From 62-47 sp051954235 (GTDB taxonomy: Bacteria; Pseudomonadota; Alphaproteobacteria; Rhizobiales; Xanthobacteraceae), in NCBI GenBank assembly GCA_051954235.1, contig JBQCHY010000069.1, forward strand, positions 5,898 to 69,897: a DNA stretch of 64,000 nucleotides, read 5' to 3'. Both the position numbers and the translations under genes were made by a program. Positions 8,996-16,545 of the stretch are shown piece after piece (the stretch's first letter is position 1; each line of letters begins with the position of its first letter). The notes under the pieces were generated by a model that saw nothing but the letters and a program-made list of their open reading frames with translations, ran no database searches and was not told the DNA's origin.

Positions 8996-10081
8996 TTATT
9001 GCGTCGCCTTGGCGATCGCGGCTTCGCTGACGCCGACCTCGCGCGCGGTGTTGACGATGGCGGCCCATGTGTCGTCCGGCAGGGGTACGCCGTTGGCGGT
9101 GCGTTCCGCGCGCGTCCGCGCTTCGGGATCGCCGGGAATCAATACGCCGTCATTGCCCTTCGCAGGCTTGCTGTCCTTGTAGTAATCGACATAGCGCGCC
9201 ATCTCGCCGTCGAAGAAGTTTGCGGGATCGATCCGCGCGGGATCGATATAGATCGCCAGCATGCCGTTGGCGAAGCGGCGGTTCGGCGCGGTGGCGCCGG
9301 TGCCGGTGAGTGCGCCGCCGAGCAATTCGCAGATCAGCGCCAGTCCGGAGCCCTTGTGATCGCCGAACGCGCGGATCGCGCCCTTGCCTTGCGAATGATC
9401 GCGGGTGCCGTCCTGCGTATAAGGCCCGTAAAGCACATGCGGGTCTTCGCTCAGCGTGCCGTCGGCATCGATCAGCGCGCCGGTCGGCAGCTTCTTGCCG
9501 CCGCGGCTTGCCACCAGCACTTTGCCCTCGGCGACGATCGAGGTGGCGAAGTCGAGCACGATCGGCCGCTGTCCCTTGCGCGGAATGCCGACGCAATACG
9601 GCGCGGTGGAGAGCCGCCGCTCGACGCCGCCATAGGGCGCCACAAGAATCGAGCCGGCTGCGTTGACGAAATGGATCGACACCAGCCCTTCCGCCGCCGC
9701 CATCTCGGCCCAGTCGCCGATGCGGCCGATATGGCCGGCGTTGCGCAGCGCCACCGCGGCGAGCCCGCTCGCCTTGCACTTCTCGATGCCGAGCTTGACT
9801 GCCTGCGGTCCGACGGTCTGGCCGTAGCCGAACTTGCCATCCACCACCGCGAGCGACGGCGTATCCACCACCAGATCGACCGTCTGATCCGGCACGACTG
9901 CGCCCATGTTCTTCCAGCGCACATAGACCGGCACGCGGATGACGCCGTGGCTGTCGTGGCCGGTCAGGTTGGCGGTGGTGAGATAGGTCGCGATCCGCCT
10001 GGCTTCCTCCTGGGATGAGCCGGCATGGGCGAACACATCGGCGACGAAATCGATCAGCTTCTCAACCTGCACGGTCACCAT
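8996..10081 (-). CDS. Ldh-family NAD(P)-dependent dehydrogenase (malate/L-lactate/sulfolactate type)
   Basis: The 361-residue protein belongs to the LDH2/MDH2 oxidoreductase family, which is unrelated to classical lactate dehydrogenase. Conserved stretches include the substrate-site region HDSHGVIRVP, the RNAGHIGRIGDWAEMAA motif, the dinucleotide-binding part PYCVGIPRKG with DFATSIVAEGK, and FGDHKGSGLALICELLGG near residue 260. Members act on malate, L-lactate, ureidoglycolate, sulfolactate or other 2-hydroxy acids. Here it is encoded upstream of the aldolase on the same strand, separated by a palindromic repeat. It may oxidise or reduce a 2-hydroxy acid in the same pathway. The exact substrate cannot be read from the sequence. 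Confidence 0.85.
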   Translation of the reverse strand: MVTVQVEKLIDFVADVFAHAGSSQEEARRIATYLTTANLTGHDSHGVIRVPVYVRWKNMGAVVPDQTVDLVVDTPSLAVVDGKFGYGQTVGPQAVKLGIEKCKASGLAAVALRNAGHIGRIGDWAEMAAAEGLVSIHFVNAAGSILVAPYGGVERRLSTAPYCVGIPRKGQRPIVLDFATSIVAEGKVLVASRGGKKLPTGALIDADGTLSEDPHVLYGPYTQDGTRDHSQGKGAIRAFGDHKGSGLALICELLGGALTGTGATAPNRRFANGMLAIYIDPARIDPANFFDGEMARYVDYYKDSKPAKGNDGVLIPGDPEARTRAERTANGVPLPDDTWAAIVNTAREVGVSEAAIAKATQ

Positions 10082-10235
10082 GGCGCGGCGTTCGCTCCCG
10101 TTGTTGATTTTTGTTGGAGGTCAGTTTGCGCGAAAACGCAACCGCCTGTCCATGCTCGCGGCCGCAACAAAACGCGACAAATCTCTCTCATTTCTTGCAG
10201 CAGGCGGCGTTTTCGCCGGTCATGCAATTTTGCGC

Positions 10236-10805
10236 TTACAGGGATGCGTCGTCGTCCTCGTCCTTGTGGCCGTTGCCGGGCAGCGGCATGTCCGCGAGGC
10301 TCGCCTCCAGCGCGCTCAACATCTCGTGCAGCGCGGCGAGCCGGTCCGCGCCATAGCGCCGGGTCATCTCCGCGTAGATCGCCTCCGACGACGGCGCGAC
10401 GGCTTCGATCAGGCGCAGCCCCTCGGGGCTGATCGACACCAGGCCGCGCCGCAAATCGGTCTTGACGCTGCGGCGCTCGATCAGGCCGCGCTGCTCCAGA
10501 TCGCGCAGGATGCGCGACAGGCTGGGGCCGAGCAGATAGGCCAGACGTGCCAGCTCTGTGACCTCAATGGCTTCCACCCCGCCCAGCGCGCGCAGGATGC
10601 GCCATTGTTGCTCCGTCAGCCCGTGATTGCGCAGCGAGGCGCGGAAGTGACGCATCACGGCTTCGCGGGCGCGCATCAGCGCCATCGGCAGCGAGCGGGA
10701 GAATTCGCGGATCGGCATCTCGCGCGCCGACGTGCTCGCGGCCTGCTCGGCGCGAGCGGCATTGCGTGCGCCGCCGCGTGTCGTGGCGGGCGGCTTCACC
10801 GGCAT
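10236..10805 (-). CDS. MarR-family regulator, HpaR-like
   Basis: This is a 189-residue winged-helix repressor from the ATG at 10805, which is preceded by GGAAGG at 8 nt; an ATG ten codons upstream has no good ribosome-binding site. The N-terminal 35 residues are low-complexity and rich in Ala and Arg. The MarR domain follows (about residues 38-175) with LTEQQWRILRAL, the recognition-helix region LGPSLSRILRDLEQRGLI and the wing KTDLRRGLVSISPEG. This pattern matches HpaR, the repressor of homoprotocatechuate degradation. The gene is divergent from hpaF-hpaD-hpaG-like genes, with a palindromic candidate operator between them. This supports local control by an aromatic ligand. Confidence 0.82.
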   Translation of the reverse strand: MPVKPPATTRGGARNAARAEQAASTSAREMPIREFSRSLPMALMRAREAVMRHFRASLRNHGLTEQQWRILRALGGVEAIEVTELARLAYLLGPSLSRILRDLEQRGLIERRSVKTDLRRGLVSISPEGLRLIEAVAPSSEAIYAEMTRRYGADRLAALHEMLSALEASLADMPLPGNGHKDEDDDASL

Positions 10806-10938
10806 CGGCGAGGCCTTCCTGCGTGATATGGCCATGACCTGCCCGATCCACCTCTGTCTCGACGGGAGCGATACCGCCCGCAGGCAGCGTTCCGTTCCTC
10901 GTTGCGGCGACCGGAATCGTCCGGTTGCCAGATTTCAT

Positions 10939-10950
10939 TTAACATGTTAA
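10939..10950. promoter_or_regulatory. Candidate MarR/HpaR operator (12-bp palindrome)
   Basis: TTAACATGTTAA is a perfect palindrome in an A+T-rich pocket of an otherwise G+C-rich divergent intergenic region (10806-11089). It is about 134 bp upstream of the regulator start and 140 bp upstream of the isomerase gene. Its size and symmetry fit MarR-family binding. No other feature was recognised in this 284-bp gap. Confidence 0.5.
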
Positions 10951-11089
10951 TCATATTCCGGAGTCGTCGTCCAAAGCAAGTTTTCAAAGCCAACGTTTCG
11001 GGCTGGCATTTCCCGCACTCGCCGCGCGGAAACTGACGATCCCGACATCGTTGCGGCGACGGCATCGAGCACGCGAGCACAGTAGCGAC

Positions 11090-11485
11090 ATGCCACATTT
11101 CACGCTGGAATACTCGGCCAATCTCGAACCCCGCATCGATATCGGCGCCGCCGTCGAGATGGTGCGCAAGGCGGCGGTTGAGACCGGCATCTTCCCGCTC
11201 GGCGGCATCCGGGTCCGCGCCATCCGTTGTGAGCACTACGCCATCGCCGACGGCAATCCCGACATGGGCTTCCTCGCCATGGTGCTGCGGCTCGGCGAAG
11301 GCCGCGACCTGCCGACACGGCAGCGCGCCGGCGAGCACATCTTCCAGGCGCTGTCGCAGTTCCTCGAGCCGGCGTTCACCGCGATGCCGTTCGCCTTGTC
11401 GTTCGACATGCAGATCAACGACAAGGACATGAGCTGGAAACGCAACAACATCCATCAGCATCTGGCGAAGGAAAAGGCCGGATAA
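11090..11485 (+). CDS. hpaF: 5-carboxymethyl-2-hydroxymuconate delta-isomerase
   Basis: The 131-residue protein belongs to the tautomerase superfamily (CHMI branch). It isomerises 5-carboxymethyl-2-hydroxymuconate in the homoprotocatechuate meta-cleavage pathway. The start at 11090 gives MPHF, which exposes the catalytic Pro1 after Met removal; this strongly supports the start over upstream codons. Family features include HFTLEYSANLE at the N-terminus, GGIRVRAIRCEHYAIAD in the middle and AFALSFDMQI-type residues near the end. It is the first gene of a plus-strand operon with the dioxygenase and the FAH-family enzyme. Confidence 0.88.
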   Translation: MPHFTLEYSANLEPRIDIGAAVEMVRKAAVETGIFPLGGIRVRAIRCEHYAIADGNPDMGFLAMVLRLGEGRDLPTRQRAGEHIFQALSQFLEPAFTAMPFALSFDMQINDKDMSWKRNNIHQHLAKEKAG

Positions 11486-11558
11486 CCGCGCCCCTCACCC
11501 TCGCACTTCGTTCGTTATTTCGCGCCAATCCCACGCAACCGTAACCTGAGACATAGCC

Positions 11559-12542
11559 ATGCCGGTCCCGCAGCATATTTTCGAGCCGCCGTTCAACGTC
11601 CTCCGCTCCAGCCACGCCGTGCTCGACGTCACCGACCTCGATGCCAGCCGCAAGTTCTACGAGACGATCATCGGGTTGCATGTCGAGGACGCCGATCGCG
11701 ACGTGGTTTACCTGCGCGGCTCCGAGGAGCATCAGCATCACTCGCTGGTGCTGCGCAAGGCGCAAGTCGCCGCCTGCAACCGGCTCGGCTTCAAGGTCGG
11801 CAACGACAAGGACCTCGACAAGGCCGCCGCCTTCATGGCCACCAACAAGATCGAGCACGCCTTCGCGGAGGTGCCGTTCCAGGGCCGCACGCTGCAATTC
11901 ACCGACCCGTTCGGCTATCGCATCGAACTCTACGCGACCATGGAGAAGCGCCCGCACCTGCTGCGCCGCTATGAGCTTTACAAGGGCTGCCATCCGCAAC
12001 GGCTCGACCACTTCAACGTGTTCGCCGCCGAAGTGCAGGACACCGTCGACTTCTACGCACGCCTCGGCTTCCGCCTCACCGAATACGCCGAGGAGGACGG
12101 CCCGAACGGCCGCATCGCCGCCGCCTGGATGCATCGCAAGGGCAACGTCCACGACTTCGCCATCACCAACGGCAACGGTCCGCGCCTGCATCACTTCGCC
12201 TACTGGGTGCCGACCGCGATGAACATCCTGCATCTGTGCGACGTGATGGCGTCGTGCGGCTATCTCGTCAACATGGAGCGCGGCCCCGGCCGCCACGGCA
12301 TCTCCAACGCGTTCTTCCTCTACGTGCGCGACCCCGACGGGCATCGGCTGGAGATCTACACCAGCGACTACAACACCATGGATCACGACCACGAACCGCT
12401 GCGCTGGTCGCTGCGCGATCCGCGCCGCCAGACGCTGTGGGGCTCGCCCGCGCCGCGCTCGTGGTTCGAGGAAGGCTCGCCCTTCGTCGGGCAAGCCGTG
12501 CGCGAGGCGAAGTTCAAGGCCGACGTGATCGTGGCGGACTAA
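11559..12542 (+). CDS. hpaD: 3,4-dihydroxyphenylacetate 2,3-dioxygenase-like extradiol enzyme
   Basis: This 327-residue vicinal-oxygen-chelate dioxygenase has two glyoxalase-fold domains. The metal triad typical of Fe/Mn homoprotocatechuate dioxygenase is visible: His151 in LDHFNV, His212 in LHHFAYW and Glu265 in HRLEIYTSD. The second-sphere catalytic His198 is in VHDFAIT. Spacing between these residues matches the Brevibacterium enzyme closely. It cleaves the ring of homoprotocatechuate to 5-carboxymethyl-2-hydroxymuconate semialdehyde. It is 73 bp downstream of hpaF and 3 bp upstream of the FAH-family gene, so the three are probably co-transcribed. Related catechols remain possible substrates. 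Confidence 0.85.
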   Translation: MPVPQHIFEPPFNVLRSSHAVLDVTDLDASRKFYETIIGLHVEDADRDVVYLRGSEEHQHHSLVLRKAQVAACNRLGFKVGNDKDLDKAAAFMATNKIEHAFAEVPFQGRTLQFTDPFGYRIELYATMEKRPHLLRRYELYKGCHPQRLDHFNVFAAEVQDTVDFYARLGFRLTEYAEEDGPNGRIAAAWMHRKGNVHDFAITNGNGPRLHHFAYWVPTAMNILHLCDVMASCGYLVNMERGPGRHGISNAFFLYVRDPDGHRLEIYTSDYNTMDHDHEPLRWSLRDPRRQTLWGSPAPRSWFEEGSPFVGQAVREAKFKADVIVAD

Positions 12543-12545
12543 GAA

Positions 12546-13433
12546 ATGACTGCTGTGACCCGCCCCCGCCTCGCCACCTTCACCGCCCAAGGCGCGACTA
12601 ACGGCGCGACGCGCTATGGCGCGGTGACCGACGCCGGCATCGTCGATCTCTCGGCGCGCTTCGGCCAGAGCTTTCCGACGCTGCGCGAAGTGATCGCCGC
12701 CGGCGCGCTGATGAAACTCGCGGACGACGCCGCCGGGCGTTCGCCGGATGTCGCCCTCGACGCCGCCACCTGGCAGCCGCCGATCCCCGCGCCGGAAAAG
12801 ATCATCTGCATCGGCGTCAACTATCCGGACCGTAACGCCGAGTACAAGGACGGCAAGGACGCACCGCCCTATCCCAGCATGTTCATGCGCACGCCGCGCT
12901 CCTTCGTCGGCCACGGCACGCCGCTGGTGCGGCCGAAGGCGTCGCAGCAACTCGACTACGAAGGCGAAGTGGTGATCGTGATCGGCAAGCCCGGCCGCCA
13001 CATCGCCGAGCGCGACGCGCTCGACCACATCGCCGCGCTGACGCTGAGCAACGAGGGGACTATTCGCGACTGGGTGCGCCACGCCAAGTTCAACGTGACG
13101 CAGGGCAAGAATTTCGATTCAGCCGGCAGCCTCGGCCCGTGGCTGGTGCCCTACACCGACGAGGCGCAGATCGCGGACATCGCGCTGACAACACGCGTCA
13201 ACGGCGAGATGCGGCAGAGCGACCGCACCAGCCGGATGATCTTCGGCTTCCGCTATATCATCAACTACATCTCGACCTTCACCACGCTGGTTCCGGGCGA
13301 TGTCATCATCACCGGCACGCCGACCGGCGCCGGCGCCCGCTTCGACCCGCCGCGCTTCCTCAAGCCCGGCGACGTGATCGAAGTGGAAGCCGACGGCCTC
13401 GGCATCCTGCGCAACGGCGTGGTGGACGAGTAA
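12546..13433 (+). CDS. FAH-family hydrolase/isomerase/decarboxylase, HpaG-like
   Basis: The 295-residue protein belongs to the fumarylacetoacetate hydrolase superfamily. An N-terminal domain (about 1-80) precedes the catalytic domain, which starts at KIICIGVNYPDRNAEYK. Metal-binding acidic residues are in the LDYEGEVVIVIGKPG stretch, followed by the catalytic-core NEGTIRDW and KNFDSAGSLGPWLV. Near the end DVIITGTPTGAGARF and LKPGDVIEVEADGLG are typical. In homoprotocatechuate degradation HpaG decarboxylates and isomerises the ring-fission product. Genes for HpaE (semialdehyde dehydrogenase) and HpaH (hydratase) are not in the window. The coding ends overlap a small direct repeat of GTGGACGAGTA around the stop codon. 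Confidence 0.82.
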   Translation: MTAVTRPRLATFTAQGATNGATRYGAVTDAGIVDLSARFGQSFPTLREVIAAGALMKLADDAAGRSPDVALDAATWQPPIPAPEKIICIGVNYPDRNAEYKDGKDAPPYPSMFMRTPRSFVGHGTPLVRPKASQQLDYEGEVVIVIGKPGRHIAERDALDHIAALTLSNEGTIRDWVRHAKFNVTQGKNFDSAGSLGPWLVPYTDEAQIADIALTTRVNGEMRQSDRTSRMIFGFRYIINYISTFTTLVPGDVIITGTPTGAGARFDPPRFLKPGDVIEVEADGLGILRNGVVDE

Positions 13434-13499
13434 TACCGTCGTGGACGAGTAGCGACGGCACGATCTCACGCAAGCGTCATTCAGACAGAAGCAACAACA

Positions 13500-13587
13500 C
13501 GTCATGGCCGGGCTCGTCCCGGCCATCCACGTCTTTCTTTGCAGAATTTTTAGAACGTGGATGCCCGGGACAAGCCCGGGCATGACG
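13500..13587. repeat. Dispersed palindromic repeat, type B
   Basis: Outer arms read CGTCATGGCCGGGCTCGTCC and, at the other end, GGACAAGCCCGGGCATGACG. CCACGT and ACGTGG form the inner arms, around an A+T-rich loop. Copies occur at 38320-38410, 39243-39330 and 40952-41039. The two arms differ at GGCC versus CCCGGG, so arms of two sub-variants are combined. Confidence 0.85.
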
Positions 13588-13625
13588 GATAGGTGTTTTC
13601 GTTAAACTCAGATCGCCCTGATGAT

Positions 13626-13707
13626 CGTCATTGCGAGCGAAGCGAAGAAATCCAGTCTTTTTCAAGAATCTGGATTGCTTCGTCGCTAACGCTCCTCGCA
13701 ATGGCGG
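13626..13707. repeat. Dispersed palindromic repeat, type A
   Basis: CGTCATTGCGAGCGAAGCG starts this copy and GCTCCTCGCAATGGCGG ends it, with inner arms around AATCCAG and CTGGATT. It sits 39 bp after a type B copy in the gap between the FAH-family gene and the convergent binding-protein gene. The gap (13434-13725) holds no gene. Confidence 0.83.
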
Positions 13708-13725
13708 AACTATCAGCACCGCTGC

Positions 13726-14946
13726 TTACGTCGGCGGCGGATCGAGGCGGGTGCAGCCGCCCTCGCCGATCGGCCGCATGATGTCTTCGGCCTTGATGGT
13801 GCCCTTGACCGTCAACAGGTCCCACTCGCTCTTGACGTCCTTCGGGCCCTTGGCTTCCACCAGCAGCATGTCGTTCATCAGCCGGCCGTCGGCGCGAATG
13901 CGCGCGCCGGGTGCGAAGAAGTCGTCGACCGGCGTGGCCTTCATCTTGCGCATCACGGTGAGGCCGTCGTTGTCGTTGGCCGCTTCCACCGCGCGCAGAT
14001 AGTGCAGCACCGCGCTGTAGACGCCGGCCTGCGCGTGGGTCGGCATCTTGCCGCCGTGCTTGGCAGCGAAACGCTTGGCGAACGCGCGGCTGGCATCGTT
14101 GTGATCCCAGTAATAGCCCGAGAGATACTGCACGCCCTGCATCGCCTCCGGCCCGAGCGAATGCACCGAGGTGAGATAATAGATCAGCACCGCCAGCTTC
14201 TGCTTGCCCTCGCCGATCTGGAATTCACGCGCCTGCTTGATGTTGGTGACGGTATCGCCCGACGCATTGGCGAGCGCGATGATCTTCGCGCCGGAAGCCT
14301 GCGCCTGGAGCAGGAACGACGAGAAGTCCATGGTGCCGACCGGATGCTTCACCGAGCCCAGCACCTTGCCGCCCGCCGCCGTCACCACCTTGGAGACTTC
14401 CGCCTGCATGGCGATGCCGAACGCATAGTCCGCGGTGATGAAGAACCAGGTGTCGCCGCCCTGCCGCACGATCGACTTCGCGACGCCTTGCGCCAGCGAA
14501 TACGTATCGTAAAGCCACATCGCGCCGGTCGGCGAGCACGCCTTGCCGAACACGTCGGCGGTGGCGGAGCCGACATGCACGACGATCTTGCCGCGCTCAC
14601 GCGCGAGATCCTGCACCGCGAGCGAGATCGACGAGTTGCCGATGTCGAAAATCGCGCTCACGTCCTGCTGGTCATAAAGGTTGCGCGCGAGGTTGACGCC
14701 GATGTCGGTCTTGTTCTGATGGTCGGGCGCAAGCAATACCACCGGCTGTCCGCGCACCTTGCCGCCGACGTCCTCGATGGCGAGTTGCGCCGCCGCCACG
14801 CTGCCGACGCCGCCGGCATCGGAGAACACCGAACTCTTGTCGTTGAGCGCCGCAATGTTCAGTGGCTTGGTGATCGGCTCCGCCGACACATGCGTCACTA
14901 ACCCCAAAGCGAAAAGCGCAGCAGCAATACTGATACCGGGTTTCAT
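13726..14946 (-). CDS. Periplasmic binding protein of a branched-chain amino acid-type ABC importer
   Basis: The 406-residue protein starts with a signal peptide ending near VSA (about residue 22). The mature part has the type I periplasmic-binding fold of the LivK/HAAT family, with IAALNDKSSVFSDAGGVGSVAAAQLAIEDVGG at the N-terminal lobe in place of the usual GxxSG substrate loop. No permease or ATPase gene is adjacent; the nearest are the LivFGMH-type genes about 6 kb away, which have their own binding protein. It could therefore be an alternative receptor for that importer or for one encoded elsewhere. Proteins of this subgroup often bind aromatic or organic acids rather than amino acids, which would fit the neighbouring aromatic operon. 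Confidence 0.82.
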   Translation of the reverse strand: MKPGISIAAALFALGLVTHVSAEPITKPLNIAALNDKSSVFSDAGGVGSVAAAQLAIEDVGGKVRGQPVVLLAPDHQNKTDIGVNLARNLYDQQDVSAIFDIGNSSISLAVQDLARERGKIVVHVGSATADVFGKACSPTGAMWLYDTYSLAQGVAKSIVRQGGDTWFFITADYAFGIAMQAEVSKVVTAAGGKVLGSVKHPVGTMDFSSFLLQAQASGAKIIALANASGDTVTNIKQAREFQIGEGKQKLAVLIYYLTSVHSLGPEAMQGVQYLSGYYWDHNDASRAFAKRFAAKHGGKMPTHAQAGVYSAVLHYLRAVEAANDNDGLTVMRKMKATPVDDFFAPGARIRADGRLMNDMLLVEAKGPKDVKSEWDLLTVKGTIKAEDIMRPIGEGGCTRLDPPPT

Positions 14947-15066
14947 TCTTTCCTCACGCGATTTTGCGATGACGTGAAGTCTATTGAACCACCCAAATCT
15001 TGGCTAGCGCGGACACGCATGTCTGCGCGGCGATGCACAGGCTACGATGCTACCTTATCGATGCGC

Positions 15067-15720
15067 TTATGCCGTCCTACGAAATGTCAGATTGATACGC
15101 TGACGCTTGAGCAACGGATGCTCGCCCTCCGCCAGCGGCGCGACGCCATGATAGAACAAGCGCGACGGCCCGCCCCACACCACGACATCGCCGTGGGTCA
15201 GGCGATAACGTTGCGTCTTGTCGCTGCGCTTCAAACCACCGAACAGAAACGTTGCCGGCAATCCCAGCGACACCGAAACGATCGGCGCGGAAAAATCCGT
15301 CTCGTCCTTGTCCTGATGCAGCGACATCTTCGCGCCCGGCACGTAGCGGTTGATCAGACACGCATCCGGCGCGAAATCCTTGAAGCCGCCCGCCTCCGCC
15401 GCATCGCGCGCGAGCGCCGACAACACCGGCGGCATCGCCGGCCACGGTTGGCCGCTTTCGGGATCGCCCGCGTCATAGCGATAGCCGCGCCGATCCGTCA
15501 CCCAGCCGACTTTGCCGCAATTGGTCATCGCCACCGACATGGTGAACCCGCCCGGCGTCACCATGTGCCGGAACGGCGCGGCGGCGATCACTTCGCGCAA
15601 CGCGGCAAGCAGTTCGTCCTGCCGCGCCAACGTGAAGCCGCGCAGCAGCACCGCGCCCTCCGCCATCGTCTCACGCGACGGCTGAGCTTCCGCTACGCCT
15701 GCGAACAGATCGCCGGTCAA
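15067..15720 (-). CDS. alkB: DNA-alkylation repair dioxygenase AlkB
   Basis: AlkB removes methyl groups from 1-methyladenine and 3-methylcytosine by Fe(II)/2-oxoglutarate chemistry. The 217-residue length equals that of the E. coli enzyme (216). Iron ligands are His135 and Asp137 (LHQDKDE) and His191 (FYHGVAP). The 2-oxoglutarate-binding arginines are Arg208 and Arg214 in RINLTFR, with the same 6-residue spacing as in E. coli. Substrate-side residues TPGGFTMSVAMTNCG also match. The gene follows a second 2OG-Fe(II) oxygenase gene on the same strand with a 21-bp gap, suggesting co-transcription. No ada or alkA gene is adjacent. Confidence 0.93.
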   Translation of the reverse strand: MTGDLFAGVAEAQPSRETMAEGAVLLRGFTLARQDELLAALREVIAAAPFRHMVTPGGFTMSVAMTNCGKVGWVTDRRGYRYDAGDPESGQPWPAMPPVLSALARDAAEAGGFKDFAPDACLINRYVPGAKMSLHQDKDETDFSAPIVSVSLGLPATFLFGGLKRSDKTQRYRLTHGDVVVWGGPSRLFYHGVAPLAEGEHPLLKRQRINLTFRRTA

Positions 15721-15741
15721 GTTGTCACCGCTCCGCGTTCC

Positions 15742-16476
15742 TCACTTTGCATCGTGGAAAATGATTCCGACCGTATGACGGCGGCCCGAGCGCAGCCGGC
15801 TGACGCCATGCCGGAGATTGACGCGATACGATCCACGCGTGCCCTGCACCGGACGGTGATGCACGGCGAACACCACGGCGTCGCCTTGCGTCAGCGGCAC
15901 CACCTCGGCGCGCGATTGCATGCGCGGCCGCTGCTCGGTGAGCACGAATTCGCCGCCGGTGAAATCACGTCCCGGCTCCGACAGCAACACCGCCACCTGC
16001 AACGGAAATACGTGCTCGCCGTAAAGATCCTGATGCAGGCAGTTGTAATCGTCGGTGACGTATTGCAGCAGCAGCGGCGTCGGCCGGGTCTGTCCCGCCT
16101 CGTGACAGCGCGCAAGAAAATCGTCGTGCGTCGCCGGATAGCGCACGTCAATGCCCATGGTCGCATTCCAGCGATTGGCGGTCTGCGACAGCGGCGGGTA
16201 AAGCGCTGGTCGCAAATGCGCGATCGGGTCCGGCAACGGATAGTTGAAGTATTTGTATTCACCGCGCCCAAAACCGTGCCGCGCCATCACGATGCGGCTG
16301 CGGAAGCGCGCATCGTCGGGATAGAGCGCGGCGAGATCGACGCATTGCTGCGGCGTCAGCAGGTTTTCGATCACAGCGCAGCCGCGCGCATCGAGATCGT
16401 CACTGACGCGTTGCCAGTCGATTGTCTCGAGCGCCGGCGGCGGATCGATCAGGCGGGCGGTGCGGGCGCTTTGCAT
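15742..16476 (-). CDS. 2OG-Fe(II) oxygenase of unknown substrate
   Basis: The 244-residue protein starts at the ATG at 16476, which follows GGAGG at 7 nt; an upstream in-frame ATG lacks such a site. It contains the jelly-roll dioxygenase fold. HxD is His148 and Asp150 in NCLHQDLYGEH, with TGGEFVLTEQRPRMQSR after it and a distal His/Arg set in GSYRVNLRHGVS. This resembles the prolyl 4-hydroxylase-like proteins often encoded beside alkB or ada in proteobacteria. It precedes alkB by 21 bp. A role in alkylation-damage response is inferred only from this linkage. Confidence 0.8.
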   Translation of the reverse strand: MQSARTARLIDPPPALETIDWQRVSDDLDARGCAVIENLLTPQQCVDLAALYPDDARFRSRIVMARHGFGRGEYKYFNYPLPDPIAHLRPALYPPLSQTANRWNATMGIDVRYPATHDDFLARCHEAGQTRPTPLLLQYVTDDYNCLHQDLYGEHVFPLQVAVLLSEPGRDFTGGEFVLTEQRPRMQSRAEVVPLTQGDAVVFAVHHRPVQGTRGSYRVNLRHGVSRLRSGRRHTVGIIFHDAK

Positions 16477-16545
16477 GTCATGGCCTCCGAAAACAGACAC
16501 CAAACGATATGCGCACTGGCCCGCGCCGCCGCCACCCGTTTCCCG

